A DNA stretch of 64,000 nt, from positions 62,001 to 126,000 of the forward strand of contig JAEZYE010000009.1 of assembly GCA_023419315.1 (NCBI GenBank). Direction: 5' to 3'. This DNA is from Pseudomonadota bacterium. GTDB taxonomy: Bacteria > Pseudomonadota > Gammaproteobacteria > Xanthomonadales > Xanthomonadaceae. The notes beneath the pieces are model-generated. The model made no database searches, had not been told where the DNA came from, and saw only the letters and a list, made by a program, of their open reading frames with translations. Position 1 is the first letter of the stretch. Every line of letters begins with the position of its first letter. The translations under genes were made by a program, and so were the position numbers. Positions 34,103 to 42,017 of the stretch are shown here, piece by piece.

Positions 34103-34621
34103 TTACTGGCACCTCTCCCCTTCCATCACCATCTGCACCGCGTACGTCGGCAGCGGTGCCTGCGCCAGCGTGCCCGACTGGATCTTTGCCTGTGCGTCCT
34201 TCAGGTAGATGCGTGATCGCTGTTGTGCATCGAGGGCGGGCGGTTGCACATCAACCGGCATGCGCCATACACGGACGACGGCCTGCTGTTTCGGGCAGGC
34301 GGCATTGGGTACGCGGATGATGTCATTGAGCTTCCAGCCCTTGGCGGGATCCGGCCTTGCCTGGGTGTAATCCAGCAGGCGCGCGCGCGGCTGGCATTGC
34401 GCGCTGGTGCGTACGACGGACATGCGGTACGGCTGCGCGGCATCGCCGGTGAATGCGCCTTCGAAACGCGCACAGGCTTCGGGAATCTGGCGAATCGTGT
34501 GCGCCACGCCGATCTGTTGCGGCGTGCCGATCGGCCGGGCGATTTCCGGCTTCGGTTCGGCCGCCATCAGTGGTGCGGCGATCAGGAATGCAGACAGCAA
34601 GGGGAGTCGGATGGGGGGCAT
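34103..34621 (-). CDS. Conserved-looking exported protein of unknown function
   Basis: A 172-residue protein with a clear signal peptide (MPPIRLPLLSAFLIAAPLMA, cleavage near AAEPKPEI). The mature part has paired Cys (ACARFEGAF, AQCQPRARL, AACPKQQAVV, GERCQ) that could form disulfides in the periplasm. I recognise no family domain. ATG 34621 is chosen for the signal peptide; the open frame upstream to 34924 has no sense. It is divergent from hppA, and its 3' end faces the GIY-YIG gene. Confidence 0.7.
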   Translation of the reverse strand: MPPIRLPLLSAFLIAAPLMAAEPKPEIARPIGTPQQIGVAHTIRQIPEACARFEGAFTGDAAQPYRMSVVRTSAQCQPRARLLDYTQARPDPAKGWKLNDIIRVPNAACPKQQAVVRVWRMPVDVQPPALDAQQRSRIYLKDAQAKIQSGTLAQAPLPTYAVQMVMEGERCQ

Positions 34622-34868
34622 GGCGCACCGGTTGATTTGAATCAGGGCGAAGGCTGGCACGACCTGCCTGAATGCAGCTTCGTGCTGGCGCCCCCTGCCT
34701 GCTCGGGTCATACTCGGCCCGCTCCAGGGATTGTCTGAACACGTCGGTATCCGGGCGGCTCGGCCGCTGCGATGTCTCCCGTTCGACAGGCTCCATCGGG
34801 AACACCGCTCCTCCCGGATTCGACCGGTCATGCATTGCCGGACGTCATTAATCCACTTGGGAGGGGTC

Positions 34869-37301
34869 ATGCTGGAACAACACGGTTTGACGCTGGCGCT
34901 GGTCTGCGCCGCGGTGGCAATCATCTATGGAATCCTGTCGGCGCGATGGATTCTGTCGCGACCGGCCGGCAATGCGCGCATGCAGGAAATCGCGGCCGCC
35001 GTGCAGGAAGGTGCGAGCGCTTACCTGCGCAGGCAATACACCACCATCGCCATCGTCGGCGTCCTGCTCTTCCTCATCATCGGATTTGTTCCGGCACTCG
35101 GCTGGACCACGGCGATCGGTTTCGCGATCGGTGCGTTCCTCTCCGGCGTGGCGGGTTTCATCGGCATGTTTGTTTCGGTACGCGCGAACGTGCGCACGGC
35201 CGAAGCGGCCACGCACGGCCTCAACCAGGCGCTGAAGGTCAGCTTCACCGGCGGCGCAGTGACCGGGTTGCTGGTGGTCGGCCTGGGCCTGCTCGGGGTG
35301 GCGGGCTACTTCATCGTGGTGTGGGATGGCCAGACCACCGAAGCGGCGATCAAGGCGGCGATGCAGCCCATGGTCGGCCTCGCGTTCGGCGCTTCCCTCA
35401 TCTCGATCTTCGCGCGCCTTGGCGGCGGCATCTTCACCAAGGGCGCCGATGTCGGTGCGGATCTCGTCGGCAAGGTCGAGGCCGGCATTCCCGAAGACGA
35501 CCCGCGCAATCCGGCCGTAATCGCCGACAACGTCGGTGACAACGTCGGCGACTGCGCCGGCATGGCGGCGGATCTGTTCGAGACGTATGCGGTCACCGTG
35601 ATCGCGGCGATGCTGATCGCGGGCATTTCGTTCGGCATGTACGGTTGGGCCGGCGTGGTGTATCCGCTGGTGCTCGGCGCGGTATCCATCGTCGCTTCGG
35701 TGGTCGGCACGTTCTTCGTCAAGGCGCGCGAAGGCGGCAAGATCATGAATGCGCTGTACCGCGGCCTCGCGGTATCGGCCGTGCTGGCGGCCATCGCGTT
35801 CTGGTTCGTCACGCAGCAGATGTTCAAGCCGGAACTGGTGATGCCGTTGTTCGGCTGCGCGCTGATCGGCCTGGCGCTTACGGCGGCGATGGTGGTGATA
35901 ACCGAGTACTACACCGCAACCGAATACAGCCCGGTGCAGCAGGTGGCGAAGGCATCGGAGACCGGCCACGCGACCAACATCATCGCCGGCCTCGCCGTGT
36001 CGATGAAGTCAACGGCGCTTCCGGTGATTGCGGTGGCGATCGCCATCCTCGCCAGTTTCTGGATCGGCGGACTGTACGGCGTGGCCGTGGCGGCGACCGC
36101 GATGCTGTCGATGGCCGGCATGGTGGTAGCGCTCGATGCATACGGGCCGATCACCGACAACGCAGGCGGCATTGCCGAGATGAGCGAACTGGGCCCGGAC
36201 ATCCGCAGGATCACCGACGCGCTGGATGCCGTGGGCAACACGACCAAGGCGGTGACCAAGGGGTATGCGATTGGCTCGGCTGCGCTCGCCGCACTGGTGC
36301 TGTTTGCCGATTACGCGCACAAGCTGGGCGAGAAGTTCGGTGAAGGCGCCATCAGTTTCGCCATCAATGATCCAAAGGTGGTGGTCGGCCTGCTCATCGG
36401 CGGCCTGATTCCGTATCTGTTCGGCGCGTTCGCGATGCAGGCGGTGGGCCGTTCGGCCGGCGCCGTGGTGGAGGAAGTGCGCCGCCAGTTCCGCGAAATC
36501 GCCGGCATCATGGAAGGCACCGGCAAGCCGCAGTACGACAAGGCGGTGGATCTGCTGACCCGTTCGGCCATCCGCGAAATGATCGTGCCGTCGCTGCTGC
36601 CGCTGATCATTCCGATCATCGTCGGCCTGCTGCTGGGCCCGGCCGCGCTCGGCGGCCTGCTGATGGGCACCATCGTCACCGGTCTGTTCGTCGCCATTTC
36701 GATGTGCACCGGTGGCGGTGCGTGGGACAACGCCAAGAAGTACATCGAGGAAGGCCATCACGGCGGCAAGGGTTCGGACGCGCACAAGGCCGCGGTGACC
36801 GGCGATACCGTCGGCGACCCGTACAAGGACACGGCCGGTCCGGCCATCAATCCGCTGATCAAGATCATCAACATCGTCGCGCTGCTGCTGGTCCCGCTGC
36901 TGCCGCTCGATGGCTGGTTCTCCGGTGGCGCGCAGGCGCATGCCGGTGCATCCGGCCCGCACGCGATGCATGCGTCACACGTCACCGATGCGCGGTTGGC
37001 CCGCGTGTACTTCGACACCGGATCGGCGGTCGTGCCGGCGGATGTCAGCACGCGCCTGGCCGGCGTACTGGGAGAACTGCATGCGCGTCAGGACAGCCGC
37101 GCACGCGTATCCGGCTACCACGATGCGAGCGGTGATCCGGCGGTCAACGCGGAACTGGCCAAACAGCGCGCCGAGGCAATCCAGCAATGGCTGGTCGTCA
37201 ATGGCGTCACGCAGGATCGCATCACGCTGGACAAGCCGGCGCAGACCGAAGGCACCGGCGATACCGAAGAAGCACGACGTGTTGAAGTGAAAGTGGAATG
37301 A
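34869..37301 (+). CDS. hppA: K+-independent H+-pyrophosphatase fused to an OmpA-like domain
   Basis: An 810-residue membrane proton pump driven by PPi hydrolysis. Residues ~1-690 are the M-PPase, with the substrate motifs GADVGADLVGKVEAGIPEDD and ADNVGDNVGD. In GNTTKAVTKG, Lys460 and Thr463 mark the K+-independent H+-pumping subtype. After a His/Ala-rich linker, residues ~707-810 form an OmpA-like domain: RLARVYFDTGS, HDASGDPAVNAELAKQRA, GVTQDRI and EEARRVEVKV, with the Asp and Arg expected to bind meso-DAP. The C-terminus of M-PPases faces outside the cytoplasm, so the domain would be periplasmic. A good RBS (GGGAGGGG) precedes ATG 34869; the frame is open upstream but without sense. Confidence 0.93.
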   Translation: MLEQHGLTLALVCAAVAIIYGILSARWILSRPAGNARMQEIAAAVQEGASAYLRRQYTTIAIVGVLLFLIIGFVPALGWTTAIGFAIGAFLSGVAGFIGMFVSVRANVRTAEAATHGLNQALKVSFTGGAVTGLLVVGLGLLGVAGYFIVVWDGQTTEAAIKAAMQPMVGLAFGASLISIFARLGGGIFTKGADVGADLVGKVEAGIPEDDPRNPAVIADNVGDNVGDCAGMAADLFETYAVTVIAAMLIAGISFGMYGWAGVVYPLVLGAVSIVASVVGTFFVKAREGGKIMNALYRGLAVSAVLAAIAFWFVTQQMFKPELVMPLFGCALIGLALTAAMVVITEYYTATEYSPVQQVAKASETGHATNIIAGLAVSMKSTALPVIAVAIAILASFWIGGLYGVAVAATAMLSMAGMVVALDAYGPITDNAGGIAEMSELGPDIRRITDALDAVGNTTKAVTKGYAIGSAALAALVLFADYAHKLGEKFGEGAISFAINDPKVVVGLLIGGLIPYLFGAFAMQAVGRSAGAVVEEVRRQFREIAGIMEGTGKPQYDKAVDLLTRSAIREMIVPSLLPLIIPIIVGLLLGPAALGGLLMGTIVTGLFVAISMCTGGGAWDNAKKYIEEGHHGGKGSDAHKAAVTGDTVGDPYKDTAGPAINPLIKIINIVALLLVPLLPLDGWFSGGAQAHAGASGPHAMHASHVTDARLARVYFDTGSAVVPADVSTRLAGVLGELHARQDSRARVSGYHDASGDPAVNAELAKQRAEAIQQWLVVNGVTQDRITLDKPAQTEGTGDTEEARRVEVKVE

Positions 37302-37324
37302 TCCTGCGTTCGACGCGATGAAAG

Positions 37325-37350
37325 AAAGGGCGGCCCTGGCCGCCCTTTTT
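37325..37350. terminator. Intrinsic terminator after hppA, possibly bidirectional
   Basis: GGGCGGCC-CT-GGCCGCCC (37328-37345) with flanking A-run (left) and TTTTT (37346-37350) on the right. The A/T flanks also pair, so the hairpin could stop transcription of hppA on the plus strand and of the lipoprotein gene on the minus strand. Confidence 0.85.
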
Positions 37351-37958
37351 CATTGCGCCGGCTGCAACGCGATCACGCGGACCTCGAACGACGCGCAGGC
37401 CGCATCCGTGCAAACGCCGTTGAGCCAGGCTTCGCCCTTGCCGAACATCACGCCCTTCTGGTTCACGAACAGATCCGAATAGCGTTGCTGCACGATCGCA
37501 TCGGCGATGGGCGGCGTGACGATGCGGCCGTACTGCGCAATGAAAGCGGTGGCGTCGGGGATGGTGATCGGCTTGCCATCGATGCGTGTCTTGAACGGGA
37601 AGTCGATCATCGCGGCAACCGTCGCCGCATCCTTCTGCTGCACCGCCTGCTGGAATGCCAGGATCGCCGTTTCGTAACGCGCCGGGTCACCCAGCACCTG
37701 TGCTATCCGCTGGTTGACCTGATGACGGTTGTCGGCTTCACCGCTGGCCGCCGGTGACGGCGCCGCCGCGCCGCCGTGGGTCTGTGCAATCGGTTCGACA
37801 GGCGTCTTCGCGGGCGCAGTGTCCGATGACGTTTGCGTGGGCGCCTGCGCCGGCGTTGCCGAAGGGGCTGCGTCCGCGGACGTCGATGTTCCATTCGATG
37901 AAGACTGCGGCTTGCAGGCGGCCAGCAGGATCAGCAGGCAGGCGATGCTTCGCTTCAT
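37350..37958 (-). CDS. Probable lipoprotein of unknown function
   Basis: A 202-residue exported protein. The signal peptide ends in a lipobox (LLILLAAC), predicting lipidation at Cys15. The next ~60 residues are Ser/Thr/Pro/Ala-rich and low in complexity (a flexible linker). The folded part (from about residue 85) includes DFPFKTRIDGKPITIPDATAFIAQYG, which resembles NTF2-like/DUF4440-type small domains, but I am not certain. It is convergent with hppA and shares its terminator. ATG 37958 is chosen for the lipobox. Confidence 0.7.
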   Translation of the reverse strand: MKRSIACLLILLAACKPQSSSNGTSTSADAAPSATPAQAPTQTSSDTAPAKTPVEPIAQTHGGAAAPSPAASGEADNRHQVNQRIAQVLGDPARYETAILAFQQAVQQKDAATVAAMIDFPFKTRIDGKPITIPDATAFIAQYGRIVTPPIADAIVQQRYSDLFVNQKGVMFGKGEAWLNGVCTDAACASFEVRVIALQPAQ

Positions 37959-38070
37959 CGCGATTCTCCGGACATGTCTGCCTGACATCCTAGTCCGGCG
38001 CCGTTAGCGCGATGTCAGCGATGCGCGTTCGGGCGCGCTTCCGAACAAGCGCGCGCCGACCACGCGAACC

Positions 38071-39111
38071 TCATCGCACGACTTCGGCCAGCACCTTGCG
38101 CCCGACCGCCACGGCTGCTTCGACTTCGGCTTCGTTTTCCACATCGCGCTCGGCACGCGCCTTGGCTTCGGCCTGCTGTTTCAGGAAGACCGGGCAGTGT
38201 TCCATCATGTAGTCCATGTCGAACTTCAATCGTTCGACGAGGAAATCGACGAACGCACGTACCTTCGGCGACATCATGCGGCCACGCGGAAACACCGCAT
38301 TGAATTCGAACTCCGGACCGGTCCAGCCGGCGAGCACGCGCTGCAGATAGCCTTGTTCCAGATACGGCTTCACCATCACGTCGGCCGCGACCATCAGTCC
38401 TTCGCCGCACAGCAGCGCGCCTTTCAGCGCCGCCGGATCGTTGGCGACCAGAATCGGGTGCACGGGGAAATCGCGATCCTGCGTGCCATCGTTGAGCGTG
38501 AGGCTGAAGCTGTTGCCGCGACGATGCTTCGGCATCGCAAGCACACGGTGATGCTGCAGATCCTCTGGGCCGAGCGGTTCGCCATAGCGCGCGAGGTAGT
38601 GATGGCTCGCGTATACCTGTGTACGCAACACGCCAAGCCGGCGCGCGACGAGGTTGGAATCGGGCAGGCTGCCGATGCGCAGCGCCACGTCGATCTCGCC
38701 GCCGATCAGATCAAGGGGCTCGTTGCTCAGGATCATTTCGACGCGCACTTCCGGATACTGCGCGTGGAATTCACCGAGCAGCGGCGCGATCTTGTCGATA
38801 CCGATCGAATACGGTGCGGTGAAACGCAACCAGCCACGCGGTCCTCCCTGCAACTGGCTGACGGCGCTTTCGGCTTCGCTCAGTTCGCGCGCGATGCGTT
38901 GGCAATGTTCGTAGTAGATGTTGCCCGCTTCGGTCAGGCCCAGCTTGCGCGTGGTGCGATGAAGCAGTTGCGCGCCCAGGCGGGTTTCCAGTTCCTGCAC
39001 TTTGCGGCTGACCGTGGTCTTCGGCAGTCCGAGTGATTTGGCAGCGGCAATGAAACTGCCTTGCTCAACCACCTTGACGAAGATCAGCGTGTCATTGAGA
39101 TCGTGGCTCAT
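38071..39111 (-). CDS. LysR-family transcriptional regulator
   Basis: A 346-residue LysR regulator. The N-terminal winged helix (LIFVKVVEQGSFIAAAKSLGLPKTTVSRKVQELETRLG) is typical of the LTTR clade that includes single-component efflux regulators. The effector-binding domain follows. About 45 extra residues at the C-terminus, rich in Ala/Glu (FLKQQAEAKARAERDVENE), are not standard. It diverges from the RND efflux genes, the arrangement of MexT with mexEF-oprN, so control of those genes is likely. The ATG is preceded by GGAG. Confidence 0.9.
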   Translation of the reverse strand: MSHDLNDTLIFVKVVEQGSFIAAAKSLGLPKTTVSRKVQELETRLGAQLLHRTTRKLGLTEAGNIYYEHCQRIARELSEAESAVSQLQGGPRGWLRFTAPYSIGIDKIAPLLGEFHAQYPEVRVEMILSNEPLDLIGGEIDVALRIGSLPDSNLVARRLGVLRTQVYASHHYLARYGEPLGPEDLQHHRVLAMPKHRRGNSFSLTLNDGTQDRDFPVHPILVANDPAALKGALLCGEGLMVAADVMVKPYLEQGYLQRVLAGWTGPEFEFNAVFPRGRMMSPKVRAFVDFLVERLKFDMDYMMEHCPVFLKQQAEAKARAERDVENEAEVEAAVAVGRKVLAEVVR

Positions 39112-39235
39112 GGGGGGCTCCGGCGCGATCCGGATTGGACCGCCAGCGGGATGATTATTCCCCTTAATCCGGACTAATCAAGTCCCGATTGCAGGCCTAA
39201 GGTAGGCGCCTGTTCCCGACCGGCGTGTCCTGCCC
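39112..39235. promoter_or_regulatory. Divergent control region of the LysR/efflux locus
   Basis: This region separates the LysR gene from the efflux-side genes. TAATC occurs at 39165-39169 and 39175-39179, spaced 10 bases (one helical turn), and the inverse GATTA at 39153-39157 makes GATTA-N17-TAATC. The last copy continues ATCA-N5-CGAT (39177-39189), reminiscent of but not equal to the MexT box. These are candidate LysR-binding sites; the match is by eye. Confidence 0.4.
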
Positions 39236-39463
39236 ATGTCACGTGACGTTCTCCCTATGCTCGCTTCGGCCTGCCGCCAACCCGCGATGGAGAAGGCGTT
39301 CCGTTCCTCCATTGCCCTGATTTCCGCTACGGGACAGGAGTTCGCGCTGCGTTCCCGCCGGGCGTTGCACGCCCAGGACGGTCACGCTGCATGGCGCGTC
39401 GTGCCGGGAGCGCTCGGTCTTCCGGACTTGATTGTCCCGTCACCGGGAGTAAACATCCCATGA
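39236..39463 (+). CDS. Possible 75-residue leader ORF upstream of the efflux genes
   Basis: An open frame of 75 codons starting ATG at 39236 and ending TGA at 39461-39463, overlapping the next ATG (39460) by four bases. It has no recognisable domain, signal peptide or strong RBS, and third-position GC (about 63% by hand count) is lower than in clear genes here. The overlap chain makes it worth listing, but it may be chance or a short leader. Confidence 0.25.
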   Translation: MSRDVLPMLASACRQPAMEKAFRSSIALISATGQEFALRSRRALHAQDGHAAWRVVPGALGLPDLIVPSPGVNIP

Positions 39464-39876
39464 GCGGGACACTCGCCCTCGCCTCGCACGAACGCCCGGC
39501 GCGGCCGCAGCATCGTGCAAGCACGCCGCAGGATCCGGATATCGGCCTGCGCACGTCGGCGCCCAGACTTTCCACCCTGCCGGAATCCCTCCCCGCCGGC
39601 ATGGAGCAGGCCGCCATGTCCACCACCGCCGCAGTACCGACCTCCCCTTCCGCACGCGGCGGTGCGTGGGCATGGCTGCGCCGCTGGTGGCGAGGTGATG
39701 CGCGTGCGCCGCTCTCGATTGATGGATTGTCGATTCCGGCGCCGGCTTCTGCCGCCTCGCTCCGCCACTTCCGCGAGTTCACGGTGTCGCCGCGGCTGCA
39801 ATCAGGCGGCGGTGCGCTGCGCGCGCGCGCGTTCGGACAACGCGTCGCGCTCGTGCGGTCACGGAGTGCGGGATGA
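39460..39876 (+). CDS. Hypothetical protein coupled to the efflux-locus SDR
   Basis: A 138-residue frame, Ala/Arg/Ser/Pro-rich, with no family I can name. A tryptophan-rich patch (WAWLRRWWRG) near residue 70 stands out. Third positions are strongly GC-biased, as in real genes here. It overlaps the next gene by four bases (ATGA at 39873-39876). A shorter start at an internal ATG is possible. I treat it as a probable protein of unknown function, perhaps the first gene of the efflux operon. Confidence 0.45.
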   Translation: MSGTLALASHERPARPQHRASTPQDPDIGLRTSAPRLSTLPESLPAGMEQAAMSTTAAVPTSPSARGGAWAWLRRWWRGDARAPLSIDGLSIPAPASAASLRHFREFTVSPRLQSGGGALRARAFGQRVALVRSRSAG

Positions 39877-40646
39877 ACGGCATCGCGCATCCGCAATCGC
39901 TGGTCCTCGGCGCGGGCGGCACCGTCGGTTTCGGTGTGGTTGGCGCGTTGCTGGAGGTCGGCAGCCCGGTGCTCGCGGTCGGCCGCGATGGACCGCGCAT
40001 GCAAGCCCTGAAACAGCACTTCGGCGATGAACCCGGACTGGAACTGATGCACAGAGGATGCATCTTCAGCGATGACGATGCCGCGACGCTGGCGCGCACC
40101 GTGCGCGAGCGTGGCCGTCCGTTGCGCGCGGTATTCGCCAGCCTGACCAGTCCGCTCGACGCCGGCCGCCTGCTCGACAAACCGACGGACGTACTGCGGC
40201 ACAAGCTGGAGATGGACCTGATTCCACACCTGGCCGCGGCGCGGCATCTGCTGCCACTGCTGTCCGAACATGACGGCGCCGCGAACTACGTGCTGATCGG
40301 CGGACCGTTCGCCGAGCGCGGCTGGGCCGGCTACGGACATGCATCCATCGTCGGCGCCGCGATGCGGATGATGGCCCAGGTGTTGCACGAAGAAGCCCAG
40401 TCGCTGGGCGTGCGCGTGCAATTGCTGTCGGTCGACAAACCCATCTGCACGCCGTCCAACCAGGTCAACGCTTGCGCCGAATGGCCGACCGCCCTGGCCG
40501 TCGGCCGCAGCGCGGTGTCGCTGCTCACCCGTCACGGAACGCCTCGCCCCATCGTCCCTTATTCATCGGACTCGGCGAATGCACCGACGCAAACGCTGTT
40601 CAACGATTTCCCGGCCAAGCGCTGGGGGGATGCCGCGTCGGCCTGA
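39873..40646 (+). CDS. SDR-fold protein without the SDR catalytic residues
   Basis: A 257-residue Rossmann-fold protein. The cofactor motif is GAGGTVGFGVVGALLEVG, a variant of TGxxxGxG. The catalytic serine region reads NYVLIGGPF, with no serine at the usual place. The YxxxK motif reads Y-G-H-A-S (AGYGHASIVG), so Lys is absent. It is likely a nucleotide-binding or regulatory protein rather than a classical dehydrogenase. It overlaps the 138-residue frame upstream and leads into mexE after 55 bases. Confidence 0.75.
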   Translation: MNGIAHPQSLVLGAGGTVGFGVVGALLEVGSPVLAVGRDGPRMQALKQHFGDEPGLELMHRGCIFSDDDAATLARTVRERGRPLRAVFASLTSPLDAGRLLDKPTDVLRHKLEMDLIPHLAAARHLLPLLSEHDGAANYVLIGGPFAERGWAGYGHASIVGAAMRMMAQVLHEEAQSLGVRVQLLSVDKPICTPSNQVNACAEWPTALAVGRSAVSLLTRHGTPRPIVPYSSDSANAPTQTLFNDFPAKRWGDAASA

Positions 40647-40701
40647 GCCTGCGCCATCCGCTGCACCGTTTCCCTTCTCCCCCACCACACGAGATTGCCC
40701 C

Positions 40702-41913
40702 ATGAACTTCTCCACGCTCCCCGCTCCGCGCACCCGGCGCTTCATCGCGCTCGGCGCTTTCAGTCTGTTGTCGATCGCCGTACTCAATGCATGCAGTGGC
40801 GGGCAGGCCAGCGAAGCCGCCGCGCCGCCGCCGCCCGACGTCAGCGTCGCCGCTGTGCTGATCAAACCCGTCAGCCAATGGGATGAATTCAGCGGCCGCA
40901 TCGAAGCGGTCGAAAGCGTCGATCTGCGTCCGCGCGTTTCGGGCTATATCGATCGCGTCAACTACACCGAAGGCCAGGAAGTGAAGAAGGGCGACGTGCT
41001 CTTCACCATCGACGCGCGCAGCTACCGCGCCGAACTTTCGCGCGCACAGGCCGAACTCGCGCGGGCGCGCACGCAGGCCGAACTCGGTCGCAGCGAAGCG
41101 ACGCGCGCGCAGAAGCTGTCGGAGCTGCAGGCCATTTCCACCGAAGAATACGAACAGCGCCGTTCCGCCGCCGCGCAGGCGCAGGCGAATGTGGCTGCTG
41201 CCCAGGCCGCCGTCGATTCGGCGCGCTTGAACCTGGAGTTCACCCAGGTGCGCGCTCCGATCGACGGCCGCGCCGGCCGTGCGCTGGTGACGGCGGGCAA
41301 TCTGGTCAGCGCAGGTGACAGCGCCAGCGTGCTGACCACGCTGGTCTCGCTGGACAAGGTGCATGTGCACTTCGATGCGGATGAGCGCGCCTTCCTCCGC
41401 TACGCCGAAATGGCCCGCAAGGGCGAGCGTCCGAGTGAGCGCGACGGCAAGGTGCCGGTGCAGGTGGGCCTGGCGGACGAGAGCGACTTCCCGCACGAGG
41501 GCACGGTCGACTTCCTCGACAACCAGGTGGATCGCAGCACCGGCACGATTCGCGCGCGAGCGCTGCTTGACAACCGTGATCGTGTGTTCACGCCCGGCCT
41601 GTATGCGCGCGTGCGCGTCCTCGGCAGCGGTCAGTTCAAGGCCACGCTGGTGGATGACAAGGCGGTGCTGACCGATCAGGACCGCAAGTACGTGTATGTC
41701 GTCGACGCAAAAGGCACGGCACAACGGCGCGACGTGCAGCTCGGCCGCACTGCGGGCGGCCTGCGCATCGTCGAACAGGGCCTCAAGCCCGGTGATCGCG
41801 TGATCGTCGAAGGCGTGCAGAAAGTGTTCTTCCCCGGCATGCCGGTCCAGGCCAAGACCGTGGCCATGGCCGGTCGCGGAACGGCACCCGCACGCGCCAT
41901 CGCCGCGAACTGA
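40702..41913 (+). CDS. RND efflux periplasmic adaptor (MexE-type)
   Basis: A 403-residue membrane-fusion protein. The lipobox VLNAC (Cys31) anchors it in the inner membrane. The lipoyl/hairpin region has VSGYIDRVNYTEGQEVKKGDVLF then the coiled-coil AELARARTQAELGRSEATRAQKL and the second half VRAPIDGRAGRALVTAGNLV. It bridges the RND pump and outer-membrane channel. It is most like MexE by length and motifs. It starts at ATG 40702, preceded by an RBS-like GAGA. Confidence 0.93.
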   Translation: MNFSTLPAPRTRRFIALGAFSLLSIAVLNACSGGQASEAAAPPPPDVSVAAVLIKPVSQWDEFSGRIEAVESVDLRPRVSGYIDRVNYTEGQEVKKGDVLFTIDARSYRAELSRAQAELARARTQAELGRSEATRAQKLSELQAISTEEYEQRRSAAAQAQANVAAAQAAVDSARLNLEFTQVRAPIDGRAGRALVTAGNLVSAGDSASVLTTLVSLDKVHVHFDADERAFLRYAEMARKGERPSERDGKVPVQVGLADESDFPHEGTVDFLDNQVDRSTGTIRARALLDNRDRVFTPGLYARVRVLGSGQFKATLVDDKAVLTDQDRKYVYVVDAKGTAQRRDVQLGRTAGGLRIVEQGLKPGDRVIVEGVQKVFFPGMPVQAKTVAMAGRGTAPARAIAAN

Positions 41914-41956
41914 TCGCGTTCCCGTAATCAGCGGCAGCCGTTCCGCCGCACGCATT

Positions 41957-41980
41957 CCTTCCCTCCCTGGCGGGGGAAGG
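41957..41980 (+). repeat. Hairpin between mexE-type and mexF-type genes
   Basis: CCTTCCC (41957-41963) pairs with GGGAAGG (41974-41980) around a 10-base loop; a pyrimidine/T-rich stretch (ATTTTCTTTTTTCC, from about 41991) follows. It may attenuate or differentially stabilise the adaptor versus pump message. Confidence 0.4.
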
Positions 41981-42017
41981 CCGCGTTCCCATTTTCTTTT
42001 TTCCTGGAAATCCACCC

